Assembly (NCBI GenBank): GCA_039090855.1
Contig: CM077034.1
Location: 14,987,219 to 15,051,218, forward strand
DNA: 64,000 nucleotides
From: Macrothele yani
Lineage: Eukaryota; Arthropoda; Arachnida; Araneae; Macrothelidae
Reading direction: 5' to 3'
Position numbers and translations under genes: made by a program. Positions 21,380 to 32,787 of the stretch are shown here, one piece after another (within the stretch, counting starts at the first letter, position 1; each line of letters begins with the position of its first letter). The notes beneath the pieces are model-generated. The model was not told where the DNA came from and made no database searches. It was given only the letters and a program-made list of their open reading frames with translations.

Positions 21380-21392
21380 CCATAAGACTTCA

Positions 21393-22600
21393 ATACTTTC
21401 AGACCAAGGGTGGCAGTATTTCTGAAACAGCACAGTTTGTGAACTGTCCGCGTGCTGCTGTTGTTAAAGTGTATCGCGATTGGAGAAATAGTACCATTGC
21501 GGATAAGCGATGTGGAAACTGCGGAGCTCCACGTGCCATTGACGTGCAAGGTGAACGTTGGCTTCGAAGGTGCGTGAGGGCCGATCGACATGATACAGTG
21601 GAGCAACTCACTGGCCGAAAGAACCAGGGAGCTACTGGAAGTGTCTAAAACGACATTTCAGAGAATCCTGCTGTGTATGGGGCTCCGATACGGATGATCA
21701 CCTGACCTCAATCCCATCGAGCACATCTGGGATGCCATCGAGAGAGATGTTCGAAGCTCTGACCCCCTCATCAAATCTTCGTGAACTGTGGGAGCTTGTT
21801 CAGGGGTTGTGGATCACTGCACCTATGCTAATGAAGGCGTACAGTTGCATGGCAGTATTGCAATTGAGCCTCCGCTGATTGGCAAAGGATTGCCTTCTCC
21901 GACGAGTCCAGTTTTCTGCTTCATCGAACGAATGGACGTTGGCATATAAGGCGAGAAACATCGGAGAACAAACAGTCTTCAACCATTGCTGGAAGAACAC
22001 AAGGTGGTGGGGGCAGCGTTATGGTCTGTGAAATGTTTTTGTGGCATTCCCTGGGTCCACTGATACCTGTGGAAGGCACTATGGACCGAATTCATTATGA
22101 ATCCATCTTTGTAGATCACGTACACCCATACATGCTGGTTGTCTTCCCTGGGGCTAATGGGATCTTCTAGAAGGACAATGTGACGTGTCACACAGCAAGA
22201 AATGTCCAAGAGTGGTTGTAAAAGCGCGATGAAGACTTCAAAGTACTTATCTGTTCCCCAATGCCCCAGACTTAAACCCAATTGAGCATCTGTGGGACCA
22301 CCTCGATCGTGTTATTCGCTCTATGGATCTTGCACCATGCACCCTCCAGTAGCTGTCAGATGCACTGCAGTCATCATGGCTCCACATACCTCTGAACACC
22401 TTCCAGCACCTTATTGAGTCACTCCCAGCCGGTCTAGCTGCACCTGGCGGTTACTCTGGATCAGTGACATCTCGTATTTGGAAAAATAGGCGAAGAGGTA
22501 CAACAAGAGCAGTATGAAAATATATCTACTGTCTACAATAAAAATCCCTTAATGAGGACTTACCTATTTTTTGTATATTAAATCAATTTTTCTTCCTTTT
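21393..22600 (+). pseudogene. Scrambled Tc1-like transposase remnant
   Basis: Plus strand. FVNCPRAAVVKVYRDWRNS and DVQGERWLRRCVRADRHDT (21430-21610) are a Tc1 HTH region. Next comes SPDLNPIEHIWDAIERDVR (about 21703-21760), which belongs at the C-terminus, and after it the central part: DWQRIAFSDESSF-like (first catalytic Asp, about 21880-21920), SVMVCEMFLWHSLGPLIPVE, GTMDRIHYESIFVDH, KDNVTCHTARNVQEWL (second Asp, about 22170-22215), then a second NPIEHLWDHLDR-like segment near 22275. The C-terminal block therefore occurs twice and out of order. Many stops and frameshifts are present. Confidence 0.75.
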
Positions 22601-22638
22601 GAAGCTGCAAATTTGTCGATTCTGTCGTCATAAGACGG

Positions 22639-25151
22639 TTATTTCTTCGTGAGGATCAATAAAATGTCTTCCTGAATAAAAATGTCTGCCAAAGAAGCAA
22701 GTCTATCTTGGGAACTGGTGTTTCTTGAGCAAGTTTGTATTCTTTTAAGAAAACTTCTTTCCAGTGGCACACTTGTAGATGGAATTGTTAAACTGAGGAA
22801 AACCAATTTATAATCTTCTGTAAAAAATGTGTTTGCCTTCGTGAAACACTCGAAGGAGTTCTTGAGAGTCAATATATTCCTTAATTTTTCATTGGCGTAT
22901 ACAAGACTCAGTTCATTTTTAAGGCGCTGTTGTTTAGTAAATATGTTTCCGTAAAAATGTGGATTTTCAAGTGCGTGAGAGGGAAAGCATGCATTAAATC
23001 ATTCAAATTTGGTTGTGTCAGACAAATTGAAGTTTCTTACAGTCTTGAAATCTCATATCCATTTCCATAAGAAAGTGGTCCAAAATTTCAAAATACAATT
23101 GTTTATAATTTTGAAAAATTGTTTCCTGTGTAAGAGCAGCATATTCCCGTACTTATTTCTGTGATTTTGCTAGCTCTTCCAAACTGCGTTTCAAATAACT
23201 CATCGTTCCTTTTATGGCTCAAAATTTCACGAGTTTTTTTTTTTGATTTGAGCTACAAAGTAGTTTATGTTTAGTTATTTTTTCTTCAAAAGTTCGAATA
23301 ATAGATCGGTGGAGCCAAAAATGTAAATTCGAAAGTGTTCATATCATTCAAAAACCCCTTGGCAAGATGAATTAATTTTTTGTCTGATTATTCGCTATTC
23401 GTCAGAAATCCGAACACTCCCTTCAATTTATCCCAATCTTCAACAACTACACTTACTAATTTCGAGGTGGAGGACCATCGAGTTTCTGTTATGGTTGGCC
23501 TGCGTCTTGCGGTTGTTGATATAAGTGTATAAGACCGCTTCGCAGAATGGTGAACAAACGAAGCAATTCCACTGAGGCTTGCAAAAAGTATTCGACACTT
23601 AGAAATTTTAGAAAAACTCTGGTATAATACAAGATTCAAATGGTGAGCTAAGCAATGAACAAAAACAGTGTGAGAAGCTTTATCCTTAACTTTTTTTCTG
23701 TAGTCCATTTAAGTGTCCAGATGTTGTACTTGCCCCATCGTAAAATTGTCCTATTTATTTGTGTTGGTTATCAGACTGTCCCAAAATTTTGTCTAGCATT
23801 TTGTATAAAGCTTCTGACGTTCTATCTTCATTCACATCATGGAAACCCAAAAATCCCTCAACCAAATACACCTTCCGAATCAACTTCCGAATCAACAATA
23901 AAAAATTATTTAATTTTTGCCGTGATCGTTTATATATTCAGAAATACATTCAATTAATTCATTTTGAATAGATTTTTATCTTTTCGTATTGTTTTTCAAT
24001 TTCTAAAGAACTTCTTCATGTCCACAACGAAAGTAATTCAATGAAATTTCCAAGATTTATCGAGCCCATGCTTTCGTCATGGCCATGGAATGCTAGGCTC
24101 TTGTTTGCTCATATACAATATAGACTAATACTGCATCAATCACTGTCTGCAGGAAAAGTCTATTTAAAGGAACGTTTTCGTTAAAATGCATTTTCAAAAT
24201 CCTAGCATTCTTCCTCAGGGCATCGGCAATGGTGTTTTGAATTTTTTTCAAAATTCCTTAACATTAATTCGCGTTTCAGGTGTTCGCTAGAATCACGATG
24301 TTTATGAAGTGACCGTGTTACGCTTAATAAATACCTGAGAATTCGTCTTTATTCCACGCCAAATGTTTATTACTAAAAATAAGCAGCCCCCCCAAAAAAA
24401 TTAACACAGAAGTGCTGCAAATGCATTTATATTCAGTAAACCAACAATTTTTTAAATTAATATTGTTAGATTTACCGCTCTTCTTGATTTCGTTCTTGGC
24501 AACAATTGTCAGTGAATCCGTTGGTCGTCCTTGAAGCAAAATGTCCCTTTCATCTTCATCTTTCCTCAGAGTAAATGGAGTTTGCAATAAATTACAAACA
24601 ATGTCGTCCACAGGATGCATATTAAAAATTTTCACTGTCAGTTAAATTGTACACAAACCTAAAAGATCAGCTAAAGCTTTCACAAATAATCACAAAGCCC
24701 GAAAGAACAAATTCCTTTCGGAAAATAATGTACCAGAGCACCACACGGAAAAAGCCCTAGTAGATTGCAAGGTACCCTGGTAGTCCGCCCGCTCCACCAT
24801 GATCTCTCACGACTTTACACTCAAAAACTGAGAGATGCCGAGGTAAGGCGCGTGAAGCTGAAACACTTCACTTGAGCGAGCAGATTGGGGAGGGTGACGT
24901 CACGGTTACCATGGCAACTTGGCGGACTACTGCAGACATTTCGGCTCTTCACTTGCACTGTTTTGCGTATACGGATTTGTTTTCCGTATTGAGCTCGCCA
25001 TGTGAATTAATATCTATTCAAAATTTTGAGTATTTTGGAACTGAATAAAGGCAAAAAAGAATATATTATAAAAAAATAATGAATAAAACTTTATTTTGAG
25101 TAAAATAGGTGAAGAGGCACTTCACTTACTTTACCTGAAAAGCAGCCACTG
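22639..25151 (-). pseudogene. hAT transposon, ZMYM1-like transposase, decayed
   Basis: Minus strand. At the 5' part (24635 leftwards): MHPVDDIVCNLLQTPF and DERDILLQGRPTDSL. In the middle (23388-23708): SHTVFVHCLAHHLNLVL and ARRRPTITETRWSS. At the 3' part (22639-22872): FLSLTIPSTSVPLERSFLKR and QDRLASLADIFIQEDI, the hAT dimerisation block near the C-terminus. These match hAT transposases of the zinc-finger MYM type 1 group. Stops and frameshifts separate the parts. The presumed right terminus is CAGTGGCTGCTTTTCAG (minus, starting at 25151), because the related copy at 26476-30928 is similar up to the equivalent position. The left terminus was not found. Confidence 0.75.
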
Positions 25152-26199
25152 CATATCACATAGATTTTGTTTGTTTTTTGTGGCCCAGGATATTTCTCCT
25201 TTCCCTTATTTGGTGCACCAGGTACTTATTATATATTGTGTTACTGTAAGAAACCTGATACTTATTGTACAGATGATTATACGATGTCTGTGTATCAGTC
25301 TTTGGACAACTTAAGACAAAAGCTATTATACCTATCGAGAGTAAATTTCATATTTAGTTTTTGTGTGTGTGTGTGTGTGTGTGAAATAATACTATAAAAA
25401 GTACATTTCACCTTTTTGAAAGATAAATGAGTCATTGTCAGTTAAAAAAAAACATATTGCAAAGCAATTTGTTGCTTAGAAAAACCACGATGAAAAATGC
25501 TTAATATTTGAAAAGTCCTCCATTAGGGGGGGAAAAAAATTGCAAACCTCTTCAGAAAAATAATCAGCTTCAACAGAAAATAAAATGACTAAATCACTCA
25601 CAGTAATGACAAAAAACAAAATTTCTTTGTCGTGCGATTCGTTTTATGACATACGTGAGTCTGGTTCCCGAGTGTTTGTGGGGCTGTGCAGGTTTGTTGA
25701 TTTTGCGGAATTTCAATTTAAGTACGGAAAAAGAAATTTTCCGTGAAATCACACCGCTTAATTTTATACAGTGTACGTTCTCGAACGCCGAACGCTAACA
25801 TCAAAATCACCTGCTTTAACAACGTCTAAACCAAAACTCACACGTGCTTCAACAGGAAATATTTTCGCATGGAATGGTATATGTACAAAATAAGCTGTCT
25901 ATGCATGCGATAAAAGCAAACCACGTCTTCAATAAGCAAATTAAAATCAATTTATTTACAAATTAAAAGCGCGGGTTAAAAGCACAGTAGCGCTTTCGGG
26001 GATCTCCGTCCCCATCTACTGGTCAATGCGCCACGGGATCCAACAGAGTCAACCCTTATATACTTGATAACACGACCCATCATGCACCGTCACCAACAGA
26101 CCATGATGTCACAGTATAAGCACAAATTATAAAATTTCAATTCCAAATCAATATAACATAAATATAAGAATACAAAATATTTACAAAAATGTACGGTTC
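25152..26199. other. Unassigned sequence between hAT copies
   Basis: No gene recognised. It holds a (TG)n run at 25363-25381 and AT-rich sequence. At 25985-26100 there is a block with GGGGATCTCCGTCCCC and ATCTACTGG that resembles the untranslated end of Penelope-like elements (see rejected hammerhead candidate). Confidence 0.5.
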
Positions 26200-26470
26200 A
26201 GATGTTTTAAATGTGAGAAATGACAGAGATAAAGTACCCAAACTCATGAAATATGGTGTATACTGCATTCCGCTCGCCCATGAGGATTCGGGTGTTATTG
26301 ACAAATTTTATATAGGTTCTACAATTAGGACTCTGAATACCCGGTTGAATGAACACAAGTAAATTTACCATATGACTAAAATAAGCATGTTCTACTGATC
26401 AATAGAGAAGCTTTATAATCTCGTCAACCAGCAGCATAAAAAGAAACATGTGCTATGTTTGGTGATGGGT
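26200..26470 (+). pseudogene. Penelope-like element GIY-YIG endonuclease fragment
   Basis: Plus strand: KLMKYGVYCIPLAHEDSG, then DKFYIGSTIRTLNTRLNEHK followed by a stop at about 26360. The pair GVY...YIGST with an Arg on the following helix is the GIY-YIG nuclease motif that PLE proteins carry at their C-terminus. Only this motif region is present and the reverse transcriptase is missing. It is cut at 26475 by the hAT copy. Confidence 0.75.
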
Positions 26471-27683
26471 TAATTAAGCAAAATGTCTCTTTCATCTTCA
26501 TCTTTCCTCAGAGTAAATGGAGTTTGCAATAAATTACAAACAATGTCGTCCACAGGATGCATACTAAAAACTATCACTATCAGTTAAATTGTACACAAAC
26601 CTAAAATATCAGTTAAAGCTTTCAACAAATAATCACAAAGCACGAAAGAACAAATTTCTTTCGGAAAATAATGTACCAGAGCACCACACGGAAAAAGCCC
26701 TAGTAGATTGCAACGTACCGGGGTAGTCCGCCCGCTCCACCGTTATCTATCACGACTTTACACTCAAAAACTGAAAGATGCAGAGGTATGGCGCCTGACG
26801 CTGAAGCACTTCACTTGAGCGAGCAGATTGGGGAGGGCGACGTCACGGTTACCATGGCAACTCGGCGGAAAACTGCAGACTTCCAAGCATTCTCATTTCA
26901 TCTCTTCACTTGCACTGTTTTGCGTATAAGGATTTGTTTTCCGTATTGAGCGCGCCATGTGAATTAATATCTATTCAAAATTTTGAGTATTTTGGAACTG
27001 AATAAATATAAAAAAGAATATACCGTAATTTTCGGACTAAGAGCCGCAGGTTAAAAATTCTGCGATCTTGGAAGCAAAAGTTGCTGTAAGGGCCGCACCG
27101 GCATAAGGGAAGTCGTGGTGCTGCTCAGAAATCTAAATTATCTTCCTTATTTTCATGAATTAACTCGCACCCAGCGTGATTATATGTATACTTCAAAGGC
27201 TAATCTGCAATTCAGTGTCGATCTGCTTTACGCACTAATTTTTTCATACTGGCAAAAAATTTTATTTATACATTTTTTTATTAATCACGTTAATGATGTT
27301 ATTTGTTTGCCTTTATTAAATGCTCAAAACCATTTATGCAATCAATATAAATCACGGTTAATCTTAAGACTCCCGTTAGAATATCGCATTGCTCGTAAAA
27401 CCGTACAATTGTCTAAGTTCCATTCAATGTGGATGTCTGCTACAGGATGGTTCTCTGTTCACCGCAATAGAATCCGTCTTAGAAGTAATTAACTTATAAA
27501 TTATCGCTTGTAATGCTTTCGATTAATGTTTTCTTTAATAATATGTTCCTTCTATGTTATGCTTTTTTCTTTACCAGCTGCCTCGCACGTGTTCGCGGAT
27601 CTGGCCGCCAACACTTCCATAACAGCGGTGCCGCTCTCTTTCAAGTGGTTTGACCTACTTTCATTTACTGCGCACTGAGCCTT

Positions 27684-28958
27684 ATAACGCTTATAACGCC
27701 GGAGGAGAATTTGTCATTTTCATGTAGGACTTCCGTCCACAGGTAGTAGAGTTTAGGTCCCAGCCACCTACAGCGAGATCGCCTTTTGGGCAGGACACAG
27801 AAACGGAAGGAATGAGAGCAAGTCTAGTGACTTTTGACAGAACAGTTTGTAGTGAGATTAGAGTACAGTAGATGGCGCCACCGTCTTCTCGTAGGACTTC
27901 CGTCCACAGTGAGTAGAGTTTAGGTCCCAGCCACCTACAGTGAGATCACCTTTTGGGCAGGACACAGAAACGGAAGGAATGAGAGCAAGTCTAGCGACTT
28001 TTGACAGAACAGTTTGTAGTGAGATTAGAGTACAGTAGATGGCGCCACCGTCTTCTTGTAGGACTTCCGTCCACAGTGAGTAGAGTTTAGGTCCCAGCCC
28101 CCTACAGCGAGATCGCCTTTTGGGCAGGACACAGAAACGGAAGGAATGAGAGCAGGTCTAGCGACTTTTGACAGAACAGTTTGTAGTGAGATTAGAGTAC
28201 AGTAGATGGCGCCACCGTCTTCTTGTAGGACTTCCGTCCACAGTGAGTAGAGTTTAGGTCCCAGCCACCTACAGTGAGATCGCCTTTTGGGCAGGACACA
28301 GAAACGGAAGGAATGAGAGCAAGTCTAGCGACTTTTGACAGAACAGTTTGTAGTGAGATTAGAGTACAGTAGATGGCGCCACCGTCTTCTTGTAGGACTT
28401 CCGTCCACAGTGAGTAGAGTTTAGGTCCCAGCCACCTACAGCGAGATCGCCTTTTGGGCAGGACACAGAAACGGAAGGAATGAGAGCAGGTCTAGCGACT
28501 TTTGACAGAACAGTTTGTAGTGAGATTAGAGTACAGTAGATGGCGCCACCGTCTTCTTGTAGGACTTCCGTCCACAGTGAGTAGAGTTTAGGTCCCAGCC
28601 ACCTACAGTGAGATCGCCTTTTGGGCAGGACACAGAAACGGAAGGAATGAGAGCAAGTCTAGCGACTTTTGACAGAACAGTTTGTAGTGAGATTAGAGTA
28701 CAGTAGATGGCGACACCGTACAAGTACGATGTTGCACATAGAGGGGTGAGAGAATTTCAGGGGGTGGGGCATAGGAAAGGATACCCATTTAACCAGTGGG
28801 TCCAACCTGGGGGCCGTCACTTGACGTGTTCGTCCGATGCACGGCGGATATTCAGCGCTTGTTAGTAAATCACACCATCTCTGAAAGATCAGCCCAGGCT
28901 TGAACCTGGGGACCCAGCATCCATAGTCTGAAACACTAACCACTAAGCCATCCGCGGC
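27684..28958 (-). mobile_element. tRNA-derived SINE (family 3) with a 167-bp array inside its target duplication
   Basis: On the minus strand the head begins at 28958 with a tRNA-like segment: GGATGGCTTAGTGGTTAG (A box) and CCAGGTTCAAGCCTGGG (B box) to about 28885. A unique body follows to about 28730, and then the 167-bp array down to 27724. A 13-bp direct repeat CGCACTGAGCCTT flanks the whole block (27671-27683 and 28959-28971), which supports a single insertion event for head plus array. The anticodon arm is poor, so a working tRNA is unlikely. Confidence 0.75.
27724..28720. repeat. 167-bp tandem repeat, about 6 copies
   Basis: GTAGGACTTCCGTCCACAG recurs at 27724, 27891, 28058, 28225 and onward at 167-bp steps. 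The unit also holds GGTCCCAGCC, GCCTTTTGGGCAGGACACAG and ACAGTAGATGGCGCCACCGT. Copies are nearly identical, so the expansion is recent. It forms the distal part of the family 3 SINE insertion. Confidence 0.95.
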
Positions 28959-29463
28959 CGCACTGAGCCTTCGCGTTGAGCTCCGCTTTTATATGAATCC
29001 CTTCTTTTCCAGCCGAAGCCTTCAACTTCCACTATCGTCAGTCAATAAAAAAAAAAATTAAAATCGAAGCAAAACTCAGGAGCACGAGCCAAGAAACACC
29101 TGTATCGCATGTCAGATTAACCAAGAAGAGTGAACAGAATTTGTCCTTCCGTCCTGCCAGTATTGTTTGGAATAGGTCTCTGCTAATGGAATCGTCCTGG
29201 GGCAGGCTTTTGCATTGTTCATGTTCTTAAGCTTTTGTTCAGGAAAGTGCCCATCAAACCGGTCTCACCCACCCCACTGAAAATCATCGCACCTTCCTGC
29301 ATGATGTTATGCTGCAGCCAACGAAAGAGATACGCTAGGAGCGATATCCACAGAAGCCTCGGACGTCACGCTACTCGTCTGTGCACTTATGTCCCCTTCC
29401 ATTCCTCCATGCAAAGGGCATTTGAGTCAGGCATTCCTGTCCTCCCCCACTTTCCCTCTAAAC

Positions 29464-30560
29464 CAGGGGTGCACAACCCGCGGCCCTCAAAGTCAGTTTA
29501 TGCGGCCCGCGGATAAATATTTTATACTATTGAAAACGTGAATATATATATTGTGAATGATGAGATTTTTTTCCCATTGTTGTAGGCCCTAGTTGAAATA
29601 AGAAAATTATAAAAATGTTTCGTTAACTAGCAAATTTTCCAACAATGAAAAGTTTTGTTGAAAGTTCTGAATTCCATGTAAATGTGGCTAAATATGCATC
29701 TCTTGTAGTAAAAGACGATTTGAAGATATAAGAAAATTTGAGGTTTTGTTTGATATGTTTTCTCTACCATTCACTACTGACGTTGCGTCAGTGCCACTAG
29801 ATTTCCAGATGGAATTAATTGATCTTCAGTGTAACAATGAGTTTAAAAACAAAATACTCTGAAGTTTCTCTCCTAGAATTTTACAAAAATTACTTACCGA
29901 AAGAAATGAAATTGCTCAAAGATCATGCTTTCAAAACGGCAACGTTGTTTGGAAGTACCTACTTATGCGAGCAATCGTTTTCTTTGATGAAACAAATAAA
30001 GTCAAAGTGTCGTTCCCGTTTAAGTGATACACTATTGGAGGGAAACTTGCGCATTACCATCTCTAACATTGAACCTGATATTGACAGACTATTGAAAAAT
30101 AAACAATGCCAAGCATCTCATTAGGAGCATTAGGCTACTACTTGATTTGATGGTCAGTTTGACGATATACTGATTTTAATTTTTTATATACTTTGATGTT
30201 AAGAATTCTCTTTTTTGTAAAAATAAAAATTTTACAACCTTGTGATAGTATTATTTTATTTTATATACCCCTAAACCTTTTCCAATTAGGAGTAAGTTGA
30301 TTGTAAATCAGTAATTTGATAACTTAATAACGCAATTTGCCAAAAAACTTCAAAAATGGATTTAAACCATTTAGAGGACACAAAAATGGTATTGAAACAC
30401 ATTTTTTGTCTGCTATTAAAATAGGTTATTCGGATAATAGTAAAATTAGCTTTAGCGGTAGGGTTTGGCAAGTGCCTATGTGAAAAGGTAACTTGCGGCC
30501 CGCCACTTATTATGTAAAAATAAACTTGGCCCCCACTTATAAAAAGATTGTGCACCCCTG
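29464..30560 (+). mobile_element. hAT element with transposase C-terminal fragment and 8-bp target duplication
   Basis: Ends CAGGGGTGCACAACCCGCGG (29464) and TTGTGCACCCCTG (to 30560) are inverted copies. The flanking 8-mers ctctaaac (29456-29463) and ctgtaaac (30561-30568) match at 7 of 8 positions, as expected for hAT. Inside at about 29819-30124 on the plus strand: LKTKYSEVSLLEFYKNYLPK, then ATLFGSTYLCEQSFSLMKQI, RSRLSDTLLEGNLRI and EPDIDRLL, the C-terminal hAT dimerisation domain. The N-terminal and most catalytic parts are absent, so it is an internally deleted, non-autonomous copy. It sits inside the transposon at 27023-30838. Confidence 0.85.
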
Positions 30561-31270
30561 CTGTAAACCAACATCAGGACAGCGGACTTATCGTGTCTAA
30601 CGTATGAGTAGAAAGGGAGGGGAAACTTGATCACAGTCGAGTTTGTGAAAAAAAAAAAAAAAAGACGTGGTTTGAAAAAATTTACTAAGCATCTGCATGA
30701 AAAAAAAAAAAAAAAGGGAGGGAGGGAGAGAGGGAAGAAACAGTGTTATCGAAAACAAATTCTGCATAAGAGCTGCACACCCGAAAAATTTCCCTTTTAG
30801 TAACGTAAGACCCGCGGCTCTTAGCCCAAAAATTACGGTATTTAAAAAAAAAATACTGGATAAAATGTTATTTTGAGTAAAATAGGTGAAGAGGCACTTC
30901 ACCTATATCATCTGAAAAGCCGCCATTGCTCTGGATATTAGCTGGTGGTCACAATAATGTAACTCGACCATGTAATTGCAAGAATATTGAGAAAACTTTT
31001 ACTTTCTAGACTGTATTTATGCTTTCCCCATTTATAAGTAAATGAATGTTAGCGTTTTTAAAGTACAAAAAACTAGCGGATAATGCTTACCTTGGCATTC
31101 CTTTCTAGCGACGGGAACATTTCACGCACGTGTTTTCCGGTCCTTTGTTGATGTTATTGTCCTAAAGTCCGTTGTATGCGATGACTGGCTTTACTTCTCA
31201 CACTTTTCGCTGGGTATACTCATTGGATCTTTGCCTTAGGATTCAAACATCAATTTTTATCGTTCATTAT

Positions 31271-31310
31271 ACTCGAAATTTTCGCCCATACTCTGGGCAT
31301 CTTCAGGAGC
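31271..31310 (-). ncRNA. Hammerhead ribozyme, Penelope-type (minus copy)
   Basis: Minus strand: stem I GCTC, core CTGAAGA (CUGANGA), stem II GCCC/GGGC with loop AGAGTAT, then GAAA, a minimal stem III (AATTT), cleavage after C, then GAGT closing stem I. All conserved core positions are present. PLE elements are known to carry hammerheads with very short stem III, and this one lies in the expected 3' untranslated part of the left PLE copy. Confidence 0.65.
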
Positions 31311-32747
31311 GTGGCGACTTTACCACCGATGTTCATGGTTAACTTCGCGCTAATGGAGTCCGATACTCCTTGTTGCCATTCGTTGGAAAAACTTTCCTGG
31401 ATATATTTCGTTATCAAGCCCGGCTGGCGCCATCTATGTTTCTTTAAAAACACTTTTTTTTTCTTTTTTTTTTCTTCTCCTTTCCTGGTTTTCTTGTCTT
31501 CTTTGCCGGTTTTGCTTTTGTTGTTGTTTTTCTTGTCTTATTAGTTCTTTCCTCAGGCCCGATAATGTGCTAGGGTCGTTCTGGTTACATACCCTTGCTT
31601 TATTTTTGTAGATTAATATTGCTTCTTCCCTCCTCATTTGCCTTTCCGATTTTTTATTCTTTTTTAGCATTTTAATTTCATCGAACTTTGGGAATGTCTG
31701 GTTTTCCATGCAGAATTGCACTAAAGCAGTTTTGGTTTCTTTTTTTTTTGCCAGTTAGATATGTGTTGTTTAAGTCTTTTTTTTAATCTGTTTTTCGTAC
31801 TTCCAATGTATGATATTGGGGGTATGTGTGCTATTGGAATTTCGTAGGTTCCTGATTCTTCTAGCATTTTTTCGTCTGTTTTTTTGTTGACAGTCATACT
31901 TTTCACGGTGTGCACTGAGCTTCCTAGTTGTAAGTCATATTTAGCACAGTGCCTATTGATTTCTTTACTCACTCCTTCCAGGTATGGGAAAGCTCCAATG
32001 TATTTCAATTTTTTATTCCTCATCTCCCTTTGGTTGTGCACTACTTGGCCTTCTTTACTCTGAATCATATGCATTTTACTCTCATGTATCCATTTACTAA
32101 TTAGCTTGCTCGGGTACCCATACTCTTGTGATATTTTCGAGATAAACTCTAGCTCTTGATTTTTTAGCCTGTTGTAAAAAAACAGAGGAAAAAATACTAG
32201 AAGAATCAGGAACCTACGAAATTCCAATTGCACACATACCCCCAATATCGTACATTGGAAGTACGAAAAACAGATTAAAAGAAAAGAATTAAACAACACA
32301 TATCTAACTGGCAAAAAAAAAAGAAGCCAAAACTGCTTTAGTGCAATTCTGCATGGAAAACCAGACATTCCGAAAGTTCGATGAAATTAAAATGCTAAAA
32401 AAGAATAAAAAATCGGAAAGGCAAATGAGGAGGGAAGAGAAGCAATATTAATCTACAAAAATAAAGCAAGGGTATGTAACCAGAACGACCCTAGCACATT
32501 ATCGGGCCTGTGGAAAGAACTAATAAGACAAGAAAAACAACAACAAAAGAAAAACCGGCAAAGAAGACAAGAAAACCAGGATAGGAGAAGAAAAAAAAAA
32601 AAAGTGTTTTTTAACGAAACATAGATGGCGCCAGCCGGGCTTGATAACGAAATATATCCAGGAAAGTTTTTCCGACGAATGGCAACAAGGAGTATCGGAC
32701 TCCATTAGCGCGAAGTTAACCACGAACATCGGTGGTAAAGTCGCCAC

Positions 32748-32787
32748 GCTCCTGAGGATGCCCAGAGTATGGGCGAAAATTTCGAGT
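32748..32787 (+). ncRNA. Hammerhead ribozyme, Penelope-type (plus copy)
   Basis: Plus strand: stem I GCTC (32748-32751), core CTGAGGA (32752-32758), stem II GCCC/GGGC (32760-32763, 32771-32774), GAAA (32775-32778), short stem III 32779-32782, cleavage base C32783, and GAGT (32784-32787). It differs from the minus copy at the variable N7 position (G here, A there), which the fold permits. The short stem III suggests weak or dimeric activity. Confidence 0.65.

Larger units (their letters stand above)
27023..30838. mobile_element. DNA transposon with CCGTAATTTTCGG ends, family unassigned
   Basis: Left end CCGTAATTTTCGGACTAAGA then GCCGCAGG, and right end CCGCGGCTCTTAGCCCAAAA then ATTACGG, are inverted copies (about 27 bp with few mismatches). 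TA lies on both sides (27021-27022 and 30839-30840), and the surrounding hAT sequence resumes after it. Inside are a 125-codon plus frame at 27115-27492 of no recognised family, a SINE with a 167-bp array, a hAT element and low-complexity runs near 30650-30740. Its own transposase is not identified. Confidence 0.8.
26476..30928 (-). mobile_element. 5' end of a second ZMYM1-like hAT copy, split by a TIR transposon
   Basis: 26476-27020 matches 24536-25070 closely: shared CATCTTCATCTTTCCTCAG, ACAATGTCGTCCACAGGATG, GTAGTCCGCCCGCTCCACC and ACGTCACGGTTACCATGGCA. The remaining 30841-30928 matches 25085-25151 (GTAAAATAGGTGAAGAGGCA then CTTCAC) up to the inferred terminus. The copy is interrupted at 27021 by the element at 27023-30838. 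Only the transposase start and upstream region remain. Confidence 0.8.

Noticed and set aside
25978..26030. Hammerhead-like segment on the minus strand (GGGGA/TCCCC stem followed by GAAA)
   Set aside because: The CUGANGA core is missing: CAGTAGA stands in its place and pairs with CTACTG. At best it is a degenerate relative of the PLE ribozymes.
30597..30902. 101-codon minus frame rich in Phe
   Set aside because: It runs through A/T homopolymers at 30645-30715 and the end of the TIR element; low complexity.
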